Made by a program: the position numbers and the translations under genes. This document shows, in pieces, positions 32,921 through 40,531 of a stretch of 64,000 nucleotides of DNA (within the stretch, counting starts at the first letter, position 1; the number at the start of each line of letters is the position of its first letter). The notes under the pieces are model-generated. The model was not told where the DNA came from. It did not search any database and saw only the letters and a program-made list of their open reading frames with translations. This DNA is from JAAAOH01 sp041686235. Its GTDB lineage: Bacteria; Spirochaetota; Spirochaetia; DSM-27196; PWMO01. Where the stretch lies: NCBI GenBank assembly GCA_041686235.1, contig JAWLED010000001.1, positions 1-64,000 of the forward strand, in the 5' to 3' direction.

Positions 32921-33900
32921 GTGCCCTCCGATTCCCTGTCGAGCAGGAATTGCTCGAGCGCTTCGAGCACATGTCGCTCGGCGAGTACAACCCCCTCCAC
33001 GAAAATGCGCGTCCCTTCGCGCTCGACCGAAAGCTTTTCCGCGACTCGCTCGGTGTCCGCACCCGTATCACCGGCCATTGACACCGTAAGCACCCGAATG
33101 AGCGCGGTGAACGCTCGTGCAGTGCTCTCCCGTTCGAGGCGTAACGCGCCCCCGAGCCGCCATTCACGGTCCCCGCCGGGCCCACTCCCGCCGGACCCGC
33201 TCTCCTCTGGCCCACTCCCGCCGGGACCGTCCTCGCTGCCGACGGGATCTACGGGATCAGCGTGGACCTCGAGATCGTGCACGGTCACCGTCATACTTCC
33301 GAACGGTGCCGATACCTCCGTACGCGGAATTACCGCGAGCGCGGCATGCTCGTCGGCCTGCTCTGCTCCGGGCGCCCGAGACACCGAGGACGAGCGCAAC
33401 CGCTCTTCGAGCCCACCGGAGGCCAACATGACGACCCTCGACTCCGGGAAGGCAATCTCGACCTGGTCCGCGTCGCGTGTCCAGATGCCGTAACGCCGAT
33501 CTTCGCCCTCGACGCTACGACGCGTCCAGCCGTCCTGCTCGTCGAGCATTGCCTGCAGGAAGAATCCGCGAAATCGCCCTGAGGCGGCAAGGGTAAAAGC
33601 GCTCGGGCTCTCTCCTCCCACGGCGGCGGCCACGCGCTCGGTGCGACGAAGGATGCGTCCCAGCTGCCGATCTTCCACCCCGGCGGAACTGAGAATGAGC
33701 CGGGATGGCTCCTGCGCCCGCGGCACATCAAGGTAGAGATAGGTTGCAGCGCCCTCGGGGAGACGCTCCGAGAGGACGCTCGGCGCAGCGGGCGGGGCGG
33801 TACGACATCCGGCGAGGACGGTCATGACGAGAAGTGCCGCACCGAGCGCCGCCGGCCCGGCACCCCGTCGCCCCCTCCGGCGTACCGAGTCCCCGCTCAC
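32917..33900 (-). CDS. Uncharacterised lipoprotein in the ileS-hisH operon
   Basis: About 327 residues with an N-terminal Arg-rich start, a hydrophobic segment and lipobox MTVLAGCRTAPP. The rest is an alpha/beta sequence without a family I recognise. A Gly/Ser/Pro-rich linker near residue 230 is encoded by a 30-bp-period DNA repeat. GTG 33900 overlaps the ileS stop (GTGA) with AGAAGG upstream; an ATG 8 codons earlier would lie inside ileS. Its stop overlaps hisH. It is most likely an outer- or inner-membrane lipoprotein of unknown role. Confidence 0.65.
   Translation of the reverse strand: MSGDSVRRRGRRGAGPAALGAALLVMTVLAGCRTAPPAAPSVLSERLPEGAATYLYLDVPRAQEPSRLILSSAGVEDRQLGRILRRTERVAAAVGGESPSAFTLAASGRFRGFFLQAMLDEQDGWTRRSVEGEDRRYGIWTRDADQVEIAFPESRVVMLASGGLEERLRSSSVSRAPGAEQADEHAALAVIPRTEVSAPFGSMTVTVHDLEVHADPVDPVGSEDGPGGSGPEESGSGGSGPGGDREWRLGGALRLERESTARAFTALIRVLTVSMAGDTGADTERVAEKLSVEREGTRIFVEGVVLAERHVLEALEQFLLDRESEGT
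33179..33224. repeat. 16-bp direct repeat with 30-bp period inside the lipoprotein gene
   Basis: GGCCCACTCCCGCCGG occurs exactly at 33179-33194 and 33209-33224. The 30-bp period equals 10 codons and encodes a Gly/Ser/Pro-rich linker, so copy-number change would keep the frame. Confidence 0.6.
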
Positions 33901-36900
33901 GCCTTCTCTACCGTAATCGCGCACTGCTCCCCGCCGATTTCAACGGTCCGCGCGTCATCTCGCTTCTCCCACTTAAGAGAGACGGCGAGCGTTTCCGACA
34001 TCAGATAATCCTCGAAGTCCCGAATGGCCCCGGCGAGGTTGTTTGCCGCGTCCACGTAGAGAACGACGCGATCGGTAACGTCGAGGCCGGTTTCCTTGCG
34101 CAAGTTCTGCACGGCCCGAATCAAGTCACGCACGAGCCCCTCGTGTACGAGCTCTTGGGTCAATTCGGGGTCGAGCGCCACAGTGAGCGAGCCTTCGTTG
34201 AGAACCTTGAGATTCTCCTTTTCGAAGCGCTGGATGGTAACACTGTCCTCGGTCAAATCGAGGGTGCGCGTACCGAGATCGATATTGAGCGTTGTTCCGT
34301 CCATGAGGCTCTGGATCTCGTGCGCGGTCAGCGCGCCGATTTTCTCCTCGGCCTTCTTCATGTCCTTGCCGAGCTCTTTGCCCAACACGCGGTAGTTGGG
34401 TTTTGCCTGAAACTCAACGAGCTCTTCTTCGTTCTCGCGGAATACCACTTCTTTTACATTGAGCTCGTCGCGAATGATGTCTTCCATTTCTCTGAGCACG
34501 CGGCGCTCGGCCTGATTCCTCGTGACCAGATGAATGGCCTTCAACGGTTGGCGGGTCTTGAGATCGTGCATCCGCCGCAACGCGCGTCCCATACTCACCG
34601 TACGCTGTATCGTGCCCATCTTCCACTCGAGGTCGGTGTTGCGCTGAGCGGGGTCCGCGACCGGGTAATCGGCGAGATGTACCGATTCGGGGTCCGACTC
34701 GGTGCGCAAGTTTCGATACACGGCCTCGGTTACGAAGGGAATGAACGGAGCCGCGGTTTTTACCAACGTCTTGAGCACCGAGTAGAGCGTCGCGTAGGCT
34801 TCCTGCTTGTCGGCATCGTTCTCGCTGCGCCAGAAGCGGCGACGGGAACGGCGAATGTACCAGTTGTTGAGGTTATCGATGAACGCCACGATGGGCTCTA
34901 TGGCCCTTTGCAGGTCGTAGTCGTCGAGGCTTGCCGTGACCTCCTCGGTGAGCCGCAGAGACTCCGAAAGAATCCACTGGTCGAGCGGATTGCCCGGGTT
35001 CGACGGCGCACCGGTTGGTTGCACACCGTCGATATTGGCGTAGGTGACGAAGAACGTGTAGGAGTTCCACAACGGGATGATGACGTTCTTGAGAACCTCT
35101 TTGACCCCTTCGTCGGTATACTTGAGGTCCTCGCCGCGAACAACGGCGGAGTTCATCAGAAACAACCGCAGCGCGTCGGCGCCAAAACGCTGGATAACAT
35201 CTACCGGATCGGTGTAGTTGCGTTGGCTCTTGGACATCTTCTTGCCGTCGGGTGCAAGAACAAGCCCGTTCACCACGCAATTGTTGAACGCCGGCGAGTC
35301 GAACAGGGCCGCCGCCAGCACGGTAAGCGTATAGAACCACCCACGCGTCTGATCGAGGCCTTCGCAAATGAAATCCGCCGGGAAATTGCGCTCCACGAAG
35401 TCTTTGTTTTCGAAGGGATAGTGGTTCTGAGCGTAGGGCATCGCCCCCGACTCGAACCAGCAATCAAGTACTTCGGGAATACGCCGCATGGTTCCCGAGC
35501 CGTCGGGCGCCGGCCAGGTAATTTCGTCCACGTAGTGCTTGTGAAGATCAGGCACCTTCTGGCCGGACTTTTCCTCCAGCTCCTCGCGGGAGCCGATACA
35601 CTCGGTGTAGTCACTCCCGTCGGACTTCCAGATGGGGAGCGGGTTACCCCAATAGCGGTTGCGCGAGATGGCCCAATCCTTGGCGCCTTCCAGCCACTTG
35701 CCGAAACGTCCCGTTTTAATATGCTCGGGCACCCAGTGGATGCGATTGTTGGCGGCGAGCATGCTCTCTTTGATCTTGGCGATATCGACAAACCACGAGG
35801 TGACCGCCCGATAGATCAGCGGTTGATTGGTTCGATAGCAGTGCGGATAGGCGTGGTTGTAGTTCTCCCGCTTTATGAGCTTAGCTTCCGCTTTGAGTTT
35901 TTTGATGATTTCTTTGTCCGCGTCCTTCACGAACATACCCTCGAAGTCCCACACTTCGGAGGTAAACTTCGCGTCGGCATCGATCGGCACGAGCACGGGA
36001 AGCCCGGTCCCCTGCATGACCTCGTAGTCTTCTTCGCCGAACCCGGGGGCGGTATGCACGATACCCGTTCCCTCTTCGGTGGTGACATAGTCGGCCACGA
36101 AGGTGCGGAATGCTCCCTCCTCTTTGAGGTGCTCAAAATAGGGAAAAAGGGGCTCGTACTTCATGTCCGCAAGGTCACTCCCGCGGAACCGTTCGACGAT
36201 TTCGTACTCGGACTCCGATTTGTAATACGCCGACAGACGTTCTTCGGCGAGGAGAAAGTGGTCGTCGCCGTCTTTGACCACGGCGTAGGTGACCTCGGGG
36301 CCGAAGGTGATGCCGAGGTTCGACGGCAGCGTCCACGGCGTCGTGGTCCATGCGAGCAGGTACGTATTGGCCGGCAACTCCACCGGTTGCTCGACATCCT
36401 CGCGAACCTTGAAGCGCACCGTTATGGCGGGGTCGGTGATCTCCCAATAGCCGCCGAGGTTGACCTCGAAGTTCGAAAGCGGCGTTGCGAGGCCGGGACT
36501 ATAGGGCAGAATGTAATAGCCTTCATAGACGAGACCCTTGTCCCACAGGCGTTTGAACACCCACCAGATGGACTCCATGTAGCTCGGATCCATCGTCTTG
36601 TAGTCGTTGTCGAAGTCCACCCATCTGCCCATGCGGGTGACGATTCGGCGCCACTCGGAGGTATAGCGAAGCACGATGGAGCGGCAGGCCTCGTTGAACT
36701 TGCCGACTCCGTACTCTTCGATCTCGGCGCGCCCGGAGATGCCGAGCTCCTTTTCCATTTCGTACTCGACCGGCAGACCGTGACAATCCCACCCGAAACG
36801 CCGATCCACATACTTCCCCTTCATCGTTTGATAGCGAGGAATGATATCTTTGATGGTCCCCGGAACGAAGTGACCAAAATGCGGCAAGCCGGTGGCAAAC

Positions 36901-37043
36901 GGGGGACCGTCGTAGAAGACGAACTCTTCGTTTCCCTCGCGGTTCTCGAGAGAGCGCTTGAAAATGTCGTTCTCTTCCCAAAACGTAATGATGCTCTCTT
37001 CGAGCTCCGGGAAACTTACTTTTGGATCAACAGGTTCGTACAA
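33897..37043 (-). CDS. ileS: Isoleucyl-tRNA synthetase, eukaryote-like type
   Basis: Class I synthetase of 1048 residues. The HIGH motif is GLPHFGHFVPGT (residues 55-58 HFGH) and the KMSKS loop is KKMSKSQRNY (about residue 600). The CP1 editing domain includes LAWTTTPWTLPSNLG. Length, the HFGH form and the C-terminal extension with no zinc-finger Cys cluster match the IleRS type shared by eukaryotes and some bacteria (mupirocin-insensitive IleS2 class), known in Borrelia and Treponema. The start is TTG 37043 with GGGAGG 5 nt upstream. Its own promoter and a structured leader lie at 37065-37147. Confidence 0.95.
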   Translation of the reverse strand: MYEPVDPKVSFPELEESIITFWEENDIFKRSLENREGNEEFVFYDGPPFATGLPHFGHFVPGTIKDIIPRYQTMKGKYVDRRFGWDCHGLPVEYEMEKELGISGRAEIEEYGVGKFNEACRSIVLRYTSEWRRIVTRMGRWVDFDNDYKTMDPSYMESIWWVFKRLWDKGLVYEGYYILPYSPGLATPLSNFEVNLGGYWEITDPAITVRFKVREDVEQPVELPANTYLLAWTTTPWTLPSNLGITFGPEVTYAVVKDGDDHFLLAEERLSAYYKSESEYEIVERFRGSDLADMKYEPLFPYFEHLKEEGAFRTFVADYVTTEEGTGIVHTAPGFGEEDYEVMQGTGLPVLVPIDADAKFTSEVWDFEGMFVKDADKEIIKKLKAEAKLIKRENYNHAYPHCYRTNQPLIYRAVTSWFVDIAKIKESMLAANNRIHWVPEHIKTGRFGKWLEGAKDWAISRNRYWGNPLPIWKSDGSDYTECIGSREELEEKSGQKVPDLHKHYVDEITWPAPDGSGTMRRIPEVLDCWFESGAMPYAQNHYPFENKDFVERNFPADFICEGLDQTRGWFYTLTVLAAALFDSPAFNNCVVNGLVLAPDGKKMSKSQRNYTDPVDVIQRFGADALRLFLMNSAVVRGEDLKYTDEGVKEVLKNVIIPLWNSYTFFVTYANIDGVQPTGAPSNPGNPLDQWILSESLRLTEEVTASLDDYDLQRAIEPIVAFIDNLNNWYIRRSRRRFWRSENDADKQEAYATLYSVLKTLVKTAAPFIPFVTEAVYRNLRTESDPESVHLADYPVADPAQRNTDLEWKMGTIQRTVSMGRALRRMHDLKTRQPLKAIHLVTRNQAERRVLREMEDIIRDELNVKEVVFRENEEELVEFQAKPNYRVLGKELGKDMKKAEEKIGALTAHEIQSLMDGTTLNIDLGTRTLDLTEDSVTIQRFEKENLKVLNEGSLTVALDPELTQELVHEGLVRDLIRAVQNLRKETGLDVTDRVVLYVDAANNLAGAIRDFEDYLMSETLAVSLKWEKRDDARTVEIGGEQCAITVEKA

Positions 37044-37064
37044 AACTACCTCCCATCATCGGGT

Positions 37065-37097
37065 AAAAAATGGCGAGACACCCCTTTCCGGGTATCT
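37065..37097 (-). terminator. Attenuator- or terminator-like hairpin in the ileS leader
   Basis: On the minus strand an 8-bp stem (AGATACCC with GGGTGTCT, 6-base loop; 37076-37097) is followed after 5 bases by six T (37070-37065). It sits between the predicted ileS start point (near 37111) and the ileS TTG. It could attenuate ileS or end transcripts from the S-component gene. No T-box signatures are visible in this short leader. Confidence 0.5.
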
Positions 37098-37117
37098 GTG
37101 GGCGAGGAATCCTCGAA

Positions 37118-37147
37118 AGTGTAGGGAACGGGTGCATGCGCTGTCAA
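37118..37147 (-). promoter_or_regulatory. Strong sigma70-like promoter of ileS
   Basis: On the minus strand: -35 TTGACA (37142-37147), 18-bp spacer, -10 TACACT (37118-37123). It gives a leader of about 65 nt containing the hairpin at 37076-37097. Confidence 0.7.
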
Positions 37148-37162
37148 GGTGAGCCGCGCGCC

Positions 37163-37723
37163 CTACTTCGATTCCCGCGCCAGGCCCCGAGCAATCGGAG
37201 CGGCAATAATCGGAATCAAAATGAGCTGCAGCATTGCGGCTATAATTCCCGGGGCCATGGTAGCCCCGACAAATGCGGCAAGGGATCCGTCGATACGACC
37301 AAGCAGGAATGCCATGACGATAAAAGCAATACGGCCGCCAACGAGGGCAAGCGCGACTGAAACAAACGTGTTTAGGCGACCCTTCTCCCGAGCAACACCA
37401 GCGATGAAACCGTAGAGGCCTACCTCTACGGTCATAAGCGGAAGGAGAGGCATCATCGGCAGGCCGGTGAAAAAGGTGTTGAGCGCCGGTGCGGCGAAGC
37501 CGGCAATTGCACCGGCTTTCCACCCCAGTACCACTGCGGCAAGAATGACGGTCCAATGCATGGGAAGTACGGCGGCGCCGTTTATACCAAGAGCGTGAGC
37601 CAGGGCCGGGAGCACTACTGCGAGTGCCACCAGCCCTGCCTCGGTTGCATAGACTACAATGCCCTGAAATCCGACCAGGGGCGGACGGAGGATGGAATCC
37701 TCGGACCTGCTCGAGCCGCTCAT
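37163..37723 (-). CDS. Putative ECF-transporter S component (membrane protein)
   Basis: A 186-residue integral-membrane protein with five to six hydrophobic helices (for example VALAVVLPALAHAL, AVVLGWKAGAIAGFAAPAL). The pattern of small-residue-rich helices and the MHWTVILAAVVLGW segment resembles substrate-binding S components of energy-coupling-factor vitamin transporters. The substrate is unknown and no ATPase or T subunit is adjacent. It is monocistronic; the ileS promoter follows its stop. Confidence 0.6.
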   Translation of the reverse strand: MSGSSRSEDSILRPPLVGFQGIVVYATEAGLVALAVVLPALAHALGINGAAVLPMHWTVILAAVVLGWKAGAIAGFAAPALNTFFTGLPMMPLLPLMTVEVGLYGFIAGVAREKGRLNTFVSVALALVGGRIAFIVMAFLLGRIDGSLAAFVGATMAPGIIAAMLQLILIPIIAAPIARGLARESK

Positions 37724-37730
37724 TGCCGTA

Positions 37731-37759
37731 AATATAGCACCCGGAGTCGCGTTTGACTA
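37731..37759 (-). promoter_or_regulatory. Promoter of the S-component-like gene
   Basis: On the minus strand: -35 TAGTCA (37754-37759), 17-bp spacer, -10 TATATT (37731-37736). The -10 is good and the -35 weaker. The box ends 7 bases before the ATG at 37723, which suggests a leaderless transcript. Confidence 0.45.
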
Positions 37760-37858
37760 CCACTCACGAGTGAAAATCCTCCGAGAAACGCCGCTCTTTT
37801 ACCGGCGGACTCCCACTGCAACCGGCGGTCGGTCGGCCCTGCGCCCACGCCCCCCGAC

Positions 37859-38950
37859 TCACGGAGTCTCGGCGCGCTCATCAGCGTCGAAGCGCTCAAA
37901 GAGTATACCGTATTGCTCAGGTGTTAGCCGTCCACCGAGGTTTTTCACCGAGAGCGCCGCCGCAGTGTTCGCGATACGGCAGCACGCACCAAGCGGCTTT
38001 CCACCCAGCAGGGCCGCAAGGAAGCCCCCGGCGAATACATCGCCGGCTCCCGTGTCGTCGACCACGGTCTCGACCGGATCGCCGGGATAGTCGCGGCGCT
38101 CCCCCCGGCTAAACACGGCGGCACCAGCGGGCCCCTTTTTCACGACCACGATAAAACCGGCCTCGACAAGCGTATTCCTCGCCTCCTCCAGGCCGCCCGC
38201 GCATGCCTCGACCTCCGCCTCAGTGCCAAACACAATGGGGGCTCGGTTCCACCCCAACCGGTCTCCTGCCTCGACTATGCGGGCTTGCACCGCCGACCAG
38301 TACGCTCCGACCGGCATGGGGTGAGCAAGGTCTATGCTCAATAGGGCACCGGAGTTAGCCGCATATTCAACCACATGCTCGACGAGGCGGCGACGTGAAA
38401 ACGCGTATCCCTCGAGGTGCACAACGTCCGGATTCTTCGGCAGGGAGTCCTCGAGTTCGGTCGCTGCCGCAGCGGCCCCGGGGGCAACGATCACGTGCGT
38501 TTCGCTCCCCCTTCCCATCTCCATCCCGCGCGTCACGCCCGGCTTTTCCCGGTCTTGGCTCGCATCCTTTTCTGTACGTGTGTCCCCGGCACGCGGCATG
38601 GAGGGGGCAAGGGTCACACAGACGCCGGTCGGCTCCGGTGACTCGTGAAGACAGTCGGCTATCCCCGCTTCGCCGAGGGCGGCACGGTAGCGTTCCCCCT
38701 GCGCGTCGCGGCCCACAACACCGACGAGATACGCTTGATGGGAAAACATAGCAAGGACCGCAAGGGTGTTTCGCGCGGATCCACCGGCGACCCACGCGCC
38801 GCCGTGCAGATTCTCGAGCGTCTTCCCCATCTGTGCGGCACTTGTGTGATGGGTACCCGACTCACCGGCCGGAGGAACAAGGTGCGCGTTTTCCCCGGCA
38901 GGAGCAAACACGTCAAAGAGCGGATTTCCGATACCGACGATACGTGCCAC
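37859..38950 (-). CDS. PfkB-family carbohydrate/nucleoside kinase (adenosine-kinase-like)
   Basis: Ribokinase-fold kinase of 363 residues. N-terminal GNPLFDVFA, substrate region GGSARNTLAVLAMF, and the catalytic-base and anion-hole motif DDTGAGDVFAGGFLAALL (about residue 299) are intact. A hydrophilic insertion of about 30 residues (roughly 130-160) with many Arg, Glu and Lys breaks the usual lid-sheet region. The start is GTG 38950 with GGGAGA upstream, right after the stop of the PIN-domain toxin gene. The substrate (adenosine, sugar) is uncertain. Confidence 0.82.
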   Translation of the reverse strand: MARIVGIGNPLFDVFAPAGENAHLVPPAGESGTHHTSAAQMGKTLENLHGGAWVAGGSARNTLAVLAMFSHQAYLVGVVGRDAQGERYRAALGEAGIADCLHESPEPTGVCVTLAPSMPRAGDTRTEKDASQDREKPGVTRGMEMGRGSETHVIVAPGAAAAATELEDSLPKNPDVVHLEGYAFSRRRLVEHVVEYAANSGALLSIDLAHPMPVGAYWSAVQARIVEAGDRLGWNRAPIVFGTEAEVEACAGGLEEARNTLVEAGFIVVVKKGPAGAAVFSRGERRDYPGDPVETVVDDTGAGDVFAGGFLAALLGGKPLGACCRIANTAAALSVKNLGGRLTPEQYGILFERFDADERAETP

Positions 38951-38952
38951 CG

Positions 38953-39411
38953 CTACATCTCCCGGGCCCGTATATGGCCTGCCGCCGCATATTGCAACAA
39001 CGTCGGGTCGGCGGTAGCAAGAACGGCATGACGTACGCGCGCGGCGGCAACGATCAGACGGTCGGCACCGTCGCCGGCGAAACCGGCCGGCAGCGCTGCC
39101 GCCTCGGCTGCCGTCTCGGCATCAATCTCTATAACACGCAATCCCGGCGTTTCGATCGCGCTATCGATCCAATCCCGAAGCGGGATAGCCGGGCGAATAC
39201 GGCCTTGCGAGACGTAAGTGGCCGTCTCGAACAACGAAATACTGCACAAAAGCAGGTTCCCGGTCTCCGAAGCGCCCTCGATATCGGCAAGAACCGGTGA
39301 CGACTCGAGGCGCACGTCTCCGTTCATGAGCCATAAAAATACATGGGTGTCCAGAAGGACTCGCTCACCGAGAATCGACGCCCCCCGGCAACTCGCCGGT
39401 AGGCCCCACAA
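38953..39411 (-). CDS. PIN-domain toxin (VapC-like)
   Basis: About 152 residues from the earliest start (TTG 39411); the conserved domain begins at LLDTHVFLWLMNGD, the PIN N-terminal Asp. Further acidic residues of the active site appear at SLFE and in GDGADRLIVAAAR, and TADPTLLQY is typical of the small VapC group. Such toxins cleave RNA. The start is unclear: no ATG or GTG exists in the overlap with the antitoxin gene, only TTG 39411 or a rare ATT. It is paired with a Phd-like antitoxin upstream. Confidence 0.85.
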   Translation of the reverse strand: MWGLPASCRGASILGERVLLDTHVFLWLMNGDVRLESSPVLADIEGASETGNLLLCSISLFETATYVSQGRIRPAIPLRDWIDSAIETPGLRVIEIDAETAAEAAALPAGFAGDGADRLIVAAARVRHAVLATADPTLLQYAAAGHIRAREM

Positions 39412-39598
39412 TGTCTCCGCCTACAGTGAGAAGCCCACCCATTCGCCCAAAGACGGGGCTCGGCTTGTCCTCCTGCAGAGAGATCATTTGCGCTACCGGC
39501 TGTCCGCGTTTGGTTACAACTACTCGCTCGTGCGTGTCCCGCACGTGATCCATGAGACTCAGGCACTGTGCCTTGAACCTACCTGCGGCAATCTCCAT
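39365..39598 (-). CDS. Phd/YefM-type antitoxin
   Basis: A 77-residue antitoxin. The N-terminal DNA-binding fold has the family pattern IAAGRFKAQCLSLMDHV then ERVVVTKRGQPVAQMIS. The C-terminal 30 residues would wrap the toxin. ATG 39598 has GGGAGG 6 nt upstream. Its 3' end overlaps the PIN gene. It is likely to repress its own promoter through the palindromic operator at 39637-39662. Confidence 0.87.
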   Translation of the reverse strand: MEIAAGRFKAQCLSLMDHVRDTHERVVVTKRGQPVAQMISLQEDKPSPVFGRMGGLLTVGGDIVGPTGELPGGVDSR

Positions 39599-39636
39599 TC
39601 AGCAGCCTCCCAGTTTCTACCACTGCTCAATGTGTA

Positions 39637-39662
39637 TGACCATGGTCATGGTACCATGGTCA
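39637..39662. promoter_or_regulatory. Palindromic operator of the toxin-antitoxin operon
   Basis: A 26-bp element with 9-bp inverted arms TGACCATGG / CCATGGTCA. It includes a perfect 12-bp palindrome TGACCATGGTCA and an overlapping CATGGTACCATG. It covers the -10 box and part of the spacer of the antitoxin promoter, the classic arrangement for autorepression by antitoxin. Confidence 0.65.
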
Positions 39663-39676
39663 CAAAGAATGCGCAA
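39648..39676 (-). promoter_or_regulatory. Promoter of the toxin-antitoxin operon
   Basis: On the minus strand: -35 TTGCGC (39671-39676), 17-bp spacer, -10 TACCAT (39648-39653), embedded in the palindrome. The leader to ATG 39598 is about 43 nt. Confidence 0.5.
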
Positions 39677-39739
39677 GCATTTTTGCCGATTTTTTGCCGT
39701 GCAGGCGCAAAAAGCTTCACCACTGTTGGTGGGCGGAGT

Positions 39740-39768
39740 TTCACCCCCTATCCCTGGTGTGTTACACT
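39740..39768 (+). promoter_or_regulatory. Promoter of the coiled-coil lipoprotein/LysM pair
   Basis: -35 TTCACC (39740-39745), 17-bp spacer, -10 TACACT (39763-39768), about 34 bases before the ATG at 39803. Confidence 0.5.
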
Positions 39769-39802
39769 ATAGATAGAGAAATACTCATGTGTGGAGAGGA
39801 CC

Positions 39803-40516
39803 ATGAAAAGACTTCCGGCAATACTTGGAACACTAGTTCTCATTGTTTTCCTCTTCTCGTGTCAGACGGCACCTGAAGAGGCACCTGATGAGGAGACACC
39901 TGAAGAAACTCAGGCAGAAGAAGAAACGACCGCCCCACCACCGGATGAGCAACGAGATCGCGCCGAAGAAATGCGTGATTTCATTGCGCAGTACGAGCTC
40001 GGGCAATTCGCCGAGGAAGAGTTCGAAACCGGCGAAAACGCCTTCACGTCTGCTCAGAGCGCCTACGGAGAGGACAACGAGCTGGCGGCAGAGCTCTTCG
40101 TCGAAGCCGGCGATAGCTACGAGCGGGTCATCAACACCGGCATCCAAGAGCTGCAAAGCAACTGGGAAAGCGAAATCGAAGACCTCGATGCGGAGGCCCA
40201 GGAGCTCAAGGCGCCGCGCGCTATGCAGAGCGAATACGAGGCGGCACGCTCAACGCTCGAAGACGCACGGGAAGCGTTCGACGCCGAGGATTACGACGCG
40301 GCGGCCGGGTATTATCAAGACTCCCTGGAACAACACGAGGATGTTGTGCGACAGACGCGCCGCAAACGCGAACGCGCCGTACAAGCGCTCGAAAACATCG
40401 ACTCCGACATGCGTGACACCGAAGGCGATATCGACGACTTGCAGCGTGAGCAAGAGGACTTCGAGCCCGAAGATGAAGAAGACGATGAAGAAGATGAAGA
40501 AGAAGGCCAGTCCTGA
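39803..40516 (+). CDS. Acidic coiled-coil lipoprotein, unknown function
   Basis: About 237 residues with lipobox FLFSC after a hydrophobic signal, then a Glu/Pro/Thr-rich stretch. A long helical region follows with TPR/Sel1-like or coiled-coil spacing (GQFAEEEFETGENAFTSAQ, ELAAELFVEAGDSYERVI, FDAEDYDAAAGYYQDSLEQH). It ends in a run of Asp/Glu (EDEEDDEEDEEEGQS). ATG 39803 has GGAGAGG upstream; an ATG four codons earlier is less likely. It is followed by the LysM protein 15 bases on. Its helix repeats are similar in style to that neighbour's, so they may act together in the envelope. Confidence 0.7.
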   Translation: MKRLPAILGTLVLIVFLFSCQTAPEEAPDEETPEETQAEEETTAPPPDEQRDRAEEMRDFIAQYELGQFAEEEFETGENAFTSAQSAYGEDNELAAELFVEAGDSYERVINTGIQELQSNWESEIEDLDAEAQELKAPRAMQSEYEAARSTLEDAREAFDAEDYDAAAGYYQDSLEQHEDVVRQTRRKRERAVQALENIDSDMRDTEGDIDDLQREQEDFEPEDEEDDEEDEEEGQS

Positions 40517-40531
40517 TCGAGGAGTTAAGAC

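Noticed and set aside
33834..37124. A very long open frame (about 1096 codons) on the plus strand opposite ileS
   Set aside because: It is the antisense shadow of a conserved gene in G+C-rich DNA; the translation shows no domain and ileS on the other strand is unambiguous.
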